Assembly: GCA_018816555.1 (NCBI GenBank) | Contig: JAHIVT010000001.1 | Coordinates: 1 to 53,595, forward strand | Source: Pseudomonadota bacterium | Lineage (GTDB): Bacteria > Desulfobacterota > Desulfobulbia > Desulfobulbales > SURF-16 | Direction: 5' to 3' | Length of the DNA: 53,595 nucleotides | Shown: positions 17,935 to 25,488 of the stretch, piece by piece | Layout of the letters: every line of letters starts with the position of its first letter | Position numbering within the stretch: position 1 is the stretch's first letter | The notes under the pieces: generated by a model | Told to the model about the DNA's origin: nothing | Databases searched by the model: none | What the model saw: the letters and a program-made list of their open reading frames with translations, nothing else | Position numbers and translations under genes: made by a program

Positions 17935-19762
17935 TTTTTGCCAGGGGGAGATTGATCTTCACTTCCAGTCCGGTGTCGTGACGGTTCAGTGAAAAATTTC
18001 CCCCGTGGGCCTTGATAAATCGGTCAACCAGCGTGAGACCCATGCCTGTGCCATAGGTCTTGGTGGTAAAAAAAGGCTCGGTTGCCTTGTCCAGATAAGC
18101 CCCGGAAAGACCGATCCCGGTATCCCGGAGAGAAACATGGACCCACTCGTTGTCAACCGTGGCTGATATCTTCAGGGTTCCGCCATTTGGCATGGCCTCC
18201 ATGGCGTTGCGGATGATATTGAGGAAAACCCGGCGTATTTGCTTGCCGTCCATAAAAATGACAGGGTCAGGCTCGGCAAGGTCCAGGGTCCAGGAAATCT
18301 GATGTTTCACCAGGCTGGTCTGCAGCAGAATGACTGTTTTGCGGATGAGCGGATAGAGGTTGCTGATCTGTTTTTCGCCCTGGGGCTGGCTGACAAAGTC
18401 GAAGAGTTCGGTGAGGGTGGCCTCCAACCTGTCGGTTTCCTTGACCATGACATCAAGATATTTTTTCCATTCCGCCCCTTCAATTTTACGGCCGAGTATG
18501 CGGGCAACGCCACCGATGGAGGTGATGGGATTTCTGATCATATGCACCATCTGGGCCGCCATCTGGCCCAGGGCAGAGTATCTTTCGGCTTCAATCAGCA
18601 GGTCTTTGTTTTTGTCCAGCTCATGGGTCACCTCTTCAAGTTCATCGATCTTTTTCTGCATATCCATATACAGACGGCTCTGCTCAATGGCCAGACTTCC
18701 CTGGCTGGCAAAAAGTTCCAGGGTGCTGACATGGCTGTCCGGAATGGGCTTGCGGGTGACATAGTTGTCGGCGATGATGACGCCGATGGAGCGGCCCGGC
18801 GCAAAAAGCGGAACCACGACAAAGGTGTCTTCTTTGAGCAAGTTGATCAGGTCAGGCGGAACAGGAATCGAGGATATCCCGCAGCTGACCTTAAAGCTCT
18901 GTCTTTCAGTGGCTGATTTGATCAGGATATGGTCGGCAAAGGTGACGGGTATCCTGAGACTTTTGACGATCTGGTTGACGGTATCATCTTCCCGCATGCA
19001 GGCCTGGCCGAGGTTTTTGATGATTTCGTTGAAGTCAAGCTCCTTGGCTCGCATTTCCGCCCATATCTGCGCAGCTTCCTCCCTGCAGCCTGGTCCAATG
19101 GCCATTCTTCCTTCCAGAAATTGATTGCTGCTGTCAAACAAGGCAAGAAATGCACGGTTAAAGCGTAACCCTTCGTTGGCTGTAATGCCCACCAGAATGG
19201 CACGAAGGATCTCATCCAGCTCCACGGCATTGAGGTAGACGCTGTTCATTTTCAGGGAGAGCTGGTGCAGAAGCTGAATGCGGAAATAGGCCTGCTCAAG
19301 ATCGTCCTGGTAACGGCGGTTTTCAAGGATTAGTCGCCTTTTTTCCAGGTTTTTTTTCACCGCCACCATGATTTCGTTGAACTGGACGGGTTTGGTGATG
19401 TAATCATCAGCGCCGTTGCGGATGCAATCCAGGGCAACCTGTATATCCGACTGCCCGGAAAGCATGACAATAGAGACATCAGGATAGTTTGTCGTAATTT
19501 GAGGAAGCAGTGAGGCGCCGTCAGCATCCGGCAGGCCGATATCGAGCAAGACCAGCGCCGCATGTCTGTTAGCCAGCAGACTGATTAATTCACTGCCGCT
19601 GCTGGCATCGGCAACGGCGAAACCGTTCTGTTCGAAATAGAGTTTGAGCGGCTCGCGGATGGCAATCTCATCATCGACGATGACAATAACTTCATCCCCG
19701 TGCAGCAGATGTTCCGGTGCGAGTGAGATATATGGGCGTAGGCCGGTATTTGGGGCGATCAT
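17921..19762 (-). CDS. Receiver-GAF-histidine kinase signalling protein
   Basis: The 613-residue soluble protein begins with a receiver (VIVIVDDE; acceptor Asp74 in LLDIGLPDA; Lys in ITKPV). A GAF-like domain follows (about 170-370), then a kinase core. The phosphorylation segment reads MVHMIRNPITSIGG with His407; the residue after it is Met408 instead of the usual Glu or Asp. The ATPase domain is intact (NIIRNAMEAMP, DTGIGL, FFTTKTYGTGMGL). It overlaps the FliK-like gene by 14 bases, implying coupled translation. Because the receiver is N-terminal, an upstream kinase probably controls it. Confidence 0.93.
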   Translation of the reverse strand: MIAPNTGLRPYISLAPEHLLHGDEVIVIVDDEIAIREPLKLYFEQNGFAVADASSGSELISLLANRHAALVLLDIGLPDADGASLLPQITTNYPDVSIVMLSGQSDIQVALDCIRNGADDYITKPVQFNEIMVAVKKNLEKRRLILENRRYQDDLEQAYFRIQLLHQLSLKMNSVYLNAVELDEILRAILVGITANEGLRFNRAFLALFDSSNQFLEGRMAIGPGCREEAAQIWAEMRAKELDFNEIIKNLGQACMREDDTVNQIVKSLRIPVTFADHILIKSATERQSFKVSCGISSIPVPPDLINLLKEDTFVVVPLFAPGRSIGVIIADNYVTRKPIPDSHVSTLELFASQGSLAIEQSRLYMDMQKKIDELEEVTHELDKNKDLLIEAERYSALGQMAAQMVHMIRNPITSIGGVARILGRKIEGAEWKKYLDVMVKETDRLEATLTELFDFVSQPQGEKQISNLYPLIRKTVILLQTSLVKHQISWTLDLAEPDPVIFMDGKQIRRVFLNIIRNAMEAMPNGGTLKISATVDNEWVHVSLRDTGIGLSGAYLDKATEPFFTTKTYGTGMGLTLVDRFIKAHGGNFSLNRHDTGLEVKINLPLAKNENI

Positions 19763-19845
19763 CTTCGGTCTGCTCTGTGATGTTTCAGTAAGAACTTAAA
19801 TATTATATTTTCAATGTTCACCTATACTACCTTAACTGTCAAGGC

Positions 19846-19886
19846 AAAAAAAAACGCATTTCCGAAAAGAACGGAAATGCGTTTTT
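19846..19886 (-). terminator. Rho-independent terminator of yedE
   Basis: CGCATTTCCG (19855-19864) and CGGAAATGCG (19872-19881) form a perfect 10-bp stem with A-tract and T-tract flanks. It lies about 50 bases after the yedE stop and could act in both directions. Confidence 0.9.
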
Positions 19887-19933
19887 GCAAAAGGTGAAAA
19901 CCGGGCAAGAAGAAAATTGCCCGGGATCTTCTC

Positions 19934-21178
19934 TTACATTTCCACAATCAACTTGTTGGATTCTTCATTCCAGTCAACCGTGATATACCAGAAAAGCAGG
20001 AAGGCGGCGATGAGAAACAATGATCCGCCATAACCCATGACATCGGGCAGGTAGACATATTTACCAAGAACGCCGTCAGCCTCAAATTCCATGTCGTTGA
20101 ACCAGGCGGTCATGATGGAGTTGGTGATGCCGAAAATAGGCACAACGATCCACAGCTTGACCTGACCTTCGCCGACACGCCAGAGGGTTCCGGTACCGCA
20201 GCCGCCCGCCAGCATGGCGCCTAAGCCGAAGACAATGCCGCCGACCACGCCGCCCCAGCCGAAGGTGCCGCGCACATAGTTCATGGGGGCTAATACGGGG
20301 TCACCGTCAAGCCTGACCGGAACACCGTATTTGAGAACCGCTGCCCCGAGGGCTACGATAAAAATACTCAGTGCTACGGATTTAGCCATGGTGCAGTTGC
20401 CGGTCATATGGGGTTCGCGGAAACCCTGGATCATACACCAGCGGCCGCGCTGCATGGAGTAGCCGATGGCTGAGGCAATCAGCATGAGACCGCCAAGCGA
20501 AGCGATATAATCACTGTCTTCATTCCCTGAGTACATATAGGTGCCGGCAATCAGGGCCACGATGGCGACGATGCCGAGCAGGAAGTTCAGCCCCTTGGGA
20601 AATTCGATGGTTTTGGCGCCGCCGCTGCCCCAGGAGATATGTTCCATTTCCCAGTATATGTATTTGAGGCCGCCGATAACGCCGATCACCAAACCTGCCC
20701 ACATGGCAAAACCATGGGCGGACAGATTGCCGATGGCATTGTAGAAACCGCCGACATTACAGCCGCCGGCCAAGGCTGCGCCGATTCCCATGAAGACGCC
20801 GGCAACCAAGGCCTTGCATATTTCCAGCACGGGTGGGATACGGATGGCGAAATCGTTGCCCAGGCAGGCTGAAACAAAAGCCCCGCCCACAAAACCGATG
20901 CCGATAACCGAGCCGGTGTTTGTCAGAATGGAGCCGGGAGCATCTACATAGTAACCGAAAATGCCTGCATCTGAGCCGATCAAGCTGGTGATACCGTACA
21001 TGATCCAGTCGCCCCAGTTGCGGATTGCGCCCACTGCTCCCCATGGTCGCCACCAGGCCATGATCAGGATTGAGAACAAGGCCACCATCACACCCGTCAT
21101 TGTGGCATTCCACTCCGACTGGCAGAGGCTCTTGTACAGCCCCTTGATTTTACTTCCTAAAATGCTTTCCTCACTCAT
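19934..21178 (-). CDS. yedE: YeeE/YedE-family sulfur-compound transporter (YTD cluster)
   Basis: The 414-residue membrane protein is a full-length double-unit YeeE/YedE protein. Each half carries the Gly-Cys signature: GIGAALAGGCNVGGFYNAIG (Cys140) and LGAMLAGGCGTGTLWRVGEG. A third Cys motif, RWCMIQGF, lies between them. In the thiosulfate importer of this family, cysteines line the pathway and pass the substrate by transient thiol contacts. Here it faces tusA and DsrE-like genes across a shared intergenic region, the arrangement named YTD in sulfur-disproportionating bacteria. I infer uptake of a reduced sulfur species (thiosulfate, sulfane sulfur or polysulfide) for hand-over to TusA. A selenium role is less likely because selD is absent. 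Confidence 0.9.
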   Translation of the reverse strand: MSEESILGSKIKGLYKSLCQSEWNATMTGVMVALFSILIMAWWRPWGAVGAIRNWGDWIMYGITSLIGSDAGIFGYYVDAPGSILTNTGSVIGIGFVGGAFVSACLGNDFAIRIPPVLEICKALVAGVFMGIGAALAGGCNVGGFYNAIGNLSAHGFAMWAGLVIGVIGGLKYIYWEMEHISWGSGGAKTIEFPKGLNFLLGIVAIVALIAGTYMYSGNEDSDYIASLGGLMLIASAIGYSMQRGRWCMIQGFREPHMTGNCTMAKSVALSIFIVALGAAVLKYGVPVRLDGDPVLAPMNYVRGTFGWGGVVGGIVFGLGAMLAGGCGTGTLWRVGEGQVKLWIVVPIFGITNSIMTAWFNDMEFEADGVLGKYVYLPDVMGYGGSLFLIAAFLLFWYITVDWNEESNKLIVEM

Positions 21179-21538
21179 CTCTTTTCTCCCCTATTTTAAT
21201 GTTTCCTCATTGACAGCTGCCAATAAAACCGTCTGAACCATACTTCAAAGGAAGTCATTAATCACTTACAATTCATAACATTTTAAACCTTTACTCGCGA
21301 CGAAAAAAATTGTCAAGCATGTTATAGCAATGATTTGTCTTCAAAAAAAGGATAATAAGATTGCCTGAACCATGATTCATTTTTCGTCTTGACATAACAT
21401 TTCTTTCTTGTTATTTCAAAACGTGTATCAATATATGATTACTCATTTAATCATCTCATTCTTGCCTTGTTGAATCGTTTTAACGGGCGGGTTGAGGTAA
21501 AAGTTTTTCAAAGTCAAATCTGTTGTGAGGAGGAAACG
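21179..21538. promoter_or_regulatory. Divergent promoter region between yedE and the tusA operon
   Basis: This A/T-rich interval separates the divergent genes and holds no ORF of note. Toward tusA there is TTGACA (21389-21394), a 17-base spacer and TATTTC (21412-21417). Toward yedE there is TTGACA on the minus strand (21316-21311) but only a poor -10. The tusA ribosome site is GAGGAGGA just before the ATG. A shared regulator binding here is plausible, but no clear operator palindrome was seen. Confidence 0.45.
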
Positions 21539-21796
21539 ATGAGCGACATAAAAAAAGCCCCTGATAACGTACAAGCTGCCCGCACTTTGGATGCAAAAGG
21601 TCTGAGCTGTCCGATGCCTCTGCTGCGTACAAAAAAAGAAATTGATAAGATCAAATCCGGCGAGATTCTGGAAGTCCTCGGCACTGATCCTGGTTCACGT
21701 AATGATCTGCCGGGCTGGTGCACCAGGGCCGGTCATGAGTTTGTTGGAGAGAAGGAAGAATCCGGCTATTTCCGTTTCTTTATTAAGAAAAAATAA
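21539..21796 (+). CDS. tusA: TusA-family sulfur carrier protein
   Basis: TusA-type proteins carry sulfane sulfur on a conserved cysteine and pass it to DsrE-like partners, to tRNA thiolation or to dissimilatory sulfur enzymes. The 85-residue protein has the family motif GLSCPMPLLRTKKEI (Cys24) and a typical C-terminal half ending EESGYFRFFIKKK. The ATG at 21539 is set by a strong GAGGAGGA just upstream; the longer open frame from 21467 has no such site. It is the first gene of the plus-strand YTD operon. Confidence 0.93.
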   Translation: MSDIKKAPDNVQAARTLDAKGLSCPMPLLRTKKEIDKIKSGEILEVLGTDPGSRNDLPGWCTRAGHEFVGEKEESGYFRFFIKKK

Positions 21797-21882
21797 GTGA
21801 CAAGAAATATGTGATGATTAATGACGGCGCATTTGCCAAAAGCGGAGGCGCCGCTCTTGTTTGCTTTTAATGGAGGAATAAC

Positions 21883-22200
21883 ATGGCAAAAAGTATCGGG
21901 ATTTTTGTAACATCTCCCCAGAATATGAGGCATGTGGAGGGTATCACCAAGGCTGCCGTGGCCAAGGGCGCCAAAGTAAAGGTATTTTTTACCTGGATGT
22001 CCGCTCATCTGACCAAGTGCCCAAACTTTAAAACGCTTTGCGATATGGAGAACGTTGATGTTTCCATTTGCGCTGACAGCTATAAGAAATGTGGCTATGA
22101 CGTAGCTAATATTCCGGCGGGTCTGACCCAGGAAAAGATGGCTACCCAGGCACAGCATGGCGCTATCATTGAAGATTATGAATGCTATCTGACTTTATAG
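21883..22200 (+). CDS. DsrE/TusD-like sulfur relay protein
   Basis: The 105-residue protein has a DsrE-like alpha/beta layout: an N-terminal strand (SIGIFVTSPQN), a helix, and a second strand (KVKVFFTWM). A cysteine in SICADSYKKCGYD (Cys63) sits where DsrE/TusD keep the sulfur-carrying cysteine. Four other cysteines (46, 53, 70, 101) are unusual for such a small protein and could bind metal or hold sulfur. GGAGGA precedes the ATG. It lies between tusA and a DsrF-like gene, so it probably accepts sulfur from TusA or donates to it. Confidence 0.8.
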   Translation: MAKSIGIFVTSPQNMRHVEGITKAAVAKGAKVKVFFTWMSAHLTKCPNFKTLCDMENVDVSICADSYKKCGYDVANIPAGLTQEKMATQAQHGAIIEDYECYLTL

Positions 22201-22209
22201 GAGGAACCG

Positions 22210-22530
22210 ATGTCAAAGAAAGTATGCTTTATGTACCCTAGCAGCGACTATATCCTTGATGGTGTCAGATCAGCTCTCGGTCTTGCCGTGGAAAATATGT
22301 ATGCCTATGGTGTTGTCATGAACAACGAGATAGAAGAGAACATGATGACCGATTACCATAAGGAAAACATCGACTGGATTCGTGATATGGAAGGTGAGAT
22401 TTTTTCTATTCCGGATGGCAATGTTGAGAAATACGGCTTGGTGAAAATGACTCTTGAGGAACTTGGACAGAAGCTTCGGGACATGGAAATCATTGTACCC
22501 TATGGCATTATGAGAAGTGATAAGAGCTGA
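22210..22530 (+). CDS. DsrF/TusC-like small protein of the YTD cluster
   Basis: The 106-residue protein begins KKVCFMYPSSDYILDGVRSALGL, whose strand-loop-helix order and the following YAYGVVMNNEI resemble the start of DsrF/TusC proteins. The only cysteine is Cys5 in the first strand, so it lacks a DsrE-type active-site cysteine and is probably structural. The rest is acidic and rich in Met. GGAGG precedes the ATG and the gene follows the DsrE-like gene by nine bases. In published YTD clusters this position is called hypothetical; the DsrF-like reading is my inference. Confidence 0.6.
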   Translation: MSKKVCFMYPSSDYILDGVRSALGLAVENMYAYGVVMNNEIEENMMTDYHKENIDWIRDMEGEIFSIPDGNVEKYGLVKMTLEELGQKLRDMEIIVPYGIMRSDKS

Positions 22531-22573
22531 TTTTTGCAGCTAAGAGTTAAGATCTTACAGGGGAGAATGCAAA

Positions 22574-22747
22574 ATGAAAATCCTGCATGTATACCGTTCC
22601 GAGCCTAATGATGATGTCAAGAAACTGGTTGAGATCGTCTCCGAAGGCCGTGATAATGAAACCTTTAATCTGAATGTAGATGCTCCTGACTATGATAAGC
22701 TGGTCGATATGGTCTGGGGCGCTGATCAGACAATCTGCTGGTGGTAA
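22574..22747 (+). CDS. Very small DsrH/TusB-like protein of the YTD cluster
   Basis: A 57-codon gene starts with ATG at 22574, with GGGAGA upstream. It starts MKILHVYRSEPNDDVKKLVE and ends QTICWW. The opening strand, Arg-Ser pair and following helix match the beginning of DsrH/TusB proteins (for example the LHTLHRSP start of TusB), but the protein is little more than half their length. A single Cys lies three residues from the end. It is the last gene before a strong terminator. Coding is supported by position, ribosome site and clean codon structure; the family link is inference. Confidence 0.6.
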   Translation: MKILHVYRSEPNDDVKKLVEIVSEGRDNETFNLNVDAPDYDKLVDMVWGADQTICWW

Positions 22748-22776
22748 ACTCCGCCCGCTTCGCATAAGCTCATTAT

Positions 22777-22815
22777 AAAAAAAACCCGCCAGGTATTTGC
22801 CTGGCGGGTTTTTTT
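22777..22815. terminator. Bidirectional terminator between the YTD operon and the secretion operon
   Basis: CCCGCCAGG and CCTGGCGGG form a perfect 9-bp G/C-rich stem around a short loop, with A-tract and T-tract flanks of six or more bases. It sits between convergent transcripts (small gene ending 22747 on plus, hypothetical gene ending 22835 on minus) and can serve both. Confidence 0.93.
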
Positions 22816-22834
22816 GTTTTTGGCAATAAGATCT

Positions 22835-23167
22835 CTATGCTTTGATCTGTTCCTCCTGAAGCATATTGTCCACGAAGCCGAGAAGATAGTCTCTTTGTGC
22901 CTTGGTTGCATAGCTGATGCAGGAGCAGTGTAAATTGCTCTGGCTCCTGACCAGCAGTTCGACGATCAGCTTTTTCTCCGCCAGTTCCAGACCAAAGAAA
23001 AAAGGACCGCATTCTTCGTGGCCATGTTGTGCCTCAGCCAGCAGGTCATCCGGGACCGGCAACCAGAACATCCCCTCCATGCCCCCTTGCCTCGCCGTTC
23101 TCTTCATATAGTTATCCAGGTTGTCTCGTTCTTCCCTGCTGAGCTCATCAATTACAAACTGTCGCAT
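22835..23167 (-). CDS. Conserved-looking hypothetical protein at the end of the secretion operon
   Basis: The 110-residue protein is acidic, with no signal peptide or membrane helix. It starts MRQFVIDELSREERDNLDNY and has a central FWLPVPDDLL and a CSCIS segment. I do not recognise the family. Its start lies 13 bases after the gspD stop, so it is probably the last gene of the type II secretion operon, just before the terminator at 22777-22815. The sequence gives no hint of a secretion role. Confidence 0.7.
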   Translation of the reverse strand: MRQFVIDELSREERDNLDNYMKRTARQGGMEGMFWLPVPDDLLAEAQHGHEECGPFFFGLELAEKKLIVELLVRSQSNLHCSCISYATKAQRDYLLGFVDNMLQEEQIKA

Positions 23168-23180
23168 TTTCCATTCCTTT

Positions 23181-25454
23181 TTACCATTTATCTCTAGGGC
23201 TTGCGGCCATAGGCTTGGTGAGTTCCGGCCGCAATTGTTTTATCTTATCTGCAAACTCACGTGAATATTGGTCAAGCACATCCTCTGATTCAATAACATA
23301 GGGTGTGATGATCATAATGAGTTCCGTTTTGTCCTCTTTATCCTTCTGGTACTTGAACAGGTTCCCGAGAATGGGGATATCCATGAGAAAGGGGACTCCG
23401 CTTTGCGTGGTCGATGTATTCCTGTCGATCAGCCCCCCCATGAGGATGGCCTGTCCGTTTTTGACCGCCAGTTTGGTCTGCAGTTCACGCTTTGATATCA
23501 CCGGTGAACTGATATCCGAAAGGGTGTTTTCTTCGGCCTTGCTTACCGTCTGGCTTACCTCAAGCAGAATAATGCCGTTATAGTTGATCTGGGGAGTTAC
23601 TTCCAGAATGACACCGGTATCCTTGTATTGCACAGTCTTGTCAACCTGGCTGACCGTGGTGCTGTTTTCCGTAACGGTTGTGACGATCGGCACCTGCTTG
23701 CCGACATTCACCGAGGCCTTTTCATTGTTTAGCACCAGAATCTGCGGTGAGGAGAGGACGGTTAAATTGTTCCTGGAGGCCAGGGTCTGCAGAAAGCCCG
23801 CCACATCGCCGTAATTGAAGGAGTAAGAAAAGCCGCCGGGATAGGTGGTGGAAGTCACTCCGTTGGTGGTGGTGGTGGATGCGCCCACCGCGGAAAAAGA
23901 AGTGCCGAAGGCATACTTATTACTGGTAAGAAACCATTCGAGGCCTAATTCCAGTTCGTTGGTCAGTTGTATTTCCGCCACCAGCACCTCGACCAGCACC
24001 TGGCGTGGCAGATTGTCGAGCCGTTCCAGCAGTTTGACGATACGGATGTAATCCCCCGGCAGAGCCCTGATGAGAATGACGTTGCGGTCATCGTCGCCAA
24101 AAACAACAGGCGTTCCCATGAAACGAAGCGATGAGAGGGGGCTGCCGGTGGATGTGGATGTGGAGCTGCTGCTGGTGCTTTTTTGGTTGGCGGTGGTCTT
24201 GGTGGCCTTCTGGTCCTTGGTCTGGGTAGTAGGGGTGGTCTTTTTTCCCGTGGTTTTCTGGGTCGTCGGTTGTTCTTCGGTAATAAGCTGGTTGATGAGG
24301 TCGGCAAGGCCTGACGCCACAGAATTGCGCACGTTATAGATATAAATATTATCTCTGTCCTGGGAAGGGACAACATCAAGCTCTTTGATCCAGTCAACTC
24401 CGTTTTGCACCTGATTTTCACTGTTGCTGACCAGCAACAGCGAATTGACGCGCTCCAGAGGCACCACGGTTATCCCCTCAAAATCTTTGCCGTTGATTTT
24501 GAGCGCAGTGAAGATTTCCGTCAATTCATCCCGCAGGTCATAGATCGGGGCGTTATCCACCCTGACTAATTTGATATGAACGGAGGCGAGTGGCGAGATG
24601 TCGATTCTGGCAATAATGCGCAGAATATCCATGACCTTGCTTTCATAGTCACTGACAAGCAGGGTGTTCTGTTGGGGAAGATCATAGAGCGATCCCTGGG
24701 CCGAGAGGTATGGTTCAACGAGTTTCAGCACCTCCGAGGAGGAAAGATGGGCAAGGGGCACGACCTGGATAATGAACTGCGGGGAATCTTTAAGACCGGC
24801 AATTTTTTCCGGGCCGCTGACCCGTTCGTTGCCCAGTTTTTTTGCCACGTAAATATATTGGTAGTCTCCTTCACTACGCATATCAAGGCCGTTGATATGC
24901 AGGATCTTGGTAAAAATTTCATAGAGCTGATTTGTTGGGATTTTGCTGCCGGAGTGGATATTAACTACCCCTTTTACCTGGGGATCAATAATGTAATTGA
25001 GGTTAAGCGTGCCGGCGATTACCTGAATAACCTCGAAAATATCCGCATTATCAAAATTGAGCAGTAAACCCTCAGACTCTGCTTCACCGGCGGCTGCCTG
25101 GGGCTTGCTTGTTGTGCTTGCTGAGCTGGCCTCTGAAATCTTGGCTGCGAAATTATCCCGGCCTTCCGACGGCGGGGTCATGTCTTTTATTTTGATGCGC
25201 GGCTCATGCTTTTCCTGCTGCTCTTCCGCCTCGAGGATAGCAGATTTTTTGTCCTCCCTGCTGACGGCTTTGTTCATCTTGGCCATATCGATGGGAGGGA
25301 GATCGAGTCTGCTGTTAAACGCACAGCCGCTGCTGAGCAGCATCAGCAGAAATGACAGTGCCGCCAGTCTGAAGAGCAGCGAGTGGCTGGCATGAGATGA
25401 TCTCTGCGAAACAGGATCCTTGGTGTGGAAAAAGATATTTTTGCTACCGTTCAT
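23181..25454 (-). CDS. gspD: Type II secretion outer-membrane secretin GspD
   Basis: GspD forms the multimeric outer-membrane channel of type II secretion. From ATG 25454 the protein has 757 residues. A lipoprotein-type signal (LLMLLSSGCAF) suggests lipid anchoring. N-terminal ring-forming domains N0-N3 follow (for example LLLNFDNADIFEVIQVIAGT), then the secretin core (VGKQVPIVTTVTE, then GVPFLMDIPILGNLFKYQ) and a C-terminal stretch. About 45 residues rich in Thr, Ser, Lys and Gln interrupt the N3 region near 24150-24290, a low-complexity loop. The in-frame start at 25538 would overlap the upstream gene by 50 bases and give no proper signal, so I reject it. Confidence 0.95.
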   Translation of the reverse strand: MNGSKNIFFHTKDPVSQRSSHASHSLLFRLAALSFLLMLLSSGCAFNSRLDLPPIDMAKMNKAVSREDKKSAILEAEEQQEKHEPRIKIKDMTPPSEGRDNFAAKISEASSASTTSKPQAAAGEAESEGLLLNFDNADIFEVIQVIAGTLNLNYIIDPQVKGVVNIHSGSKIPTNQLYEIFTKILHINGLDMRSEGDYQYIYVAKKLGNERVSGPEKIAGLKDSPQFIIQVVPLAHLSSSEVLKLVEPYLSAQGSLYDLPQQNTLLVSDYESKVMDILRIIARIDISPLASVHIKLVRVDNAPIYDLRDELTEIFTALKINGKDFEGITVVPLERVNSLLLVSNSENQVQNGVDWIKELDVVPSQDRDNIYIYNVRNSVASGLADLINQLITEEQPTTQKTTGKKTTPTTQTKDQKATKTTANQKSTSSSSTSTSTGSPLSSLRFMGTPVVFGDDDRNVILIRALPGDYIRIVKLLERLDNLPRQVLVEVLVAEIQLTNELELGLEWFLTSNKYAFGTSFSAVGASTTTTNGVTSTTYPGGFSYSFNYGDVAGFLQTLASRNNLTVLSSPQILVLNNEKASVNVGKQVPIVTTVTENSTTVSQVDKTVQYKDTGVILEVTPQINYNGIILLEVSQTVSKAEENTLSDISSPVISKRELQTKLAVKNGQAILMGGLIDRNTSTTQSGVPFLMDIPILGNLFKYQKDKEDKTELIMIITPYVIESEDVLDQYSREFADKIKQLRPELTKPMAASPRDKW

Positions 25455-25488
25455 GGGGTGACCTTTTATGTATGATATCAGCTTGGAT

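Noticed and set aside
19934-21178. YedE as a selenium-metabolism membrane protein.
   Set aside because: No selD or other selenium genes are nearby, whereas tusA and DsrE-like genes are, which fits the sulfur cluster.
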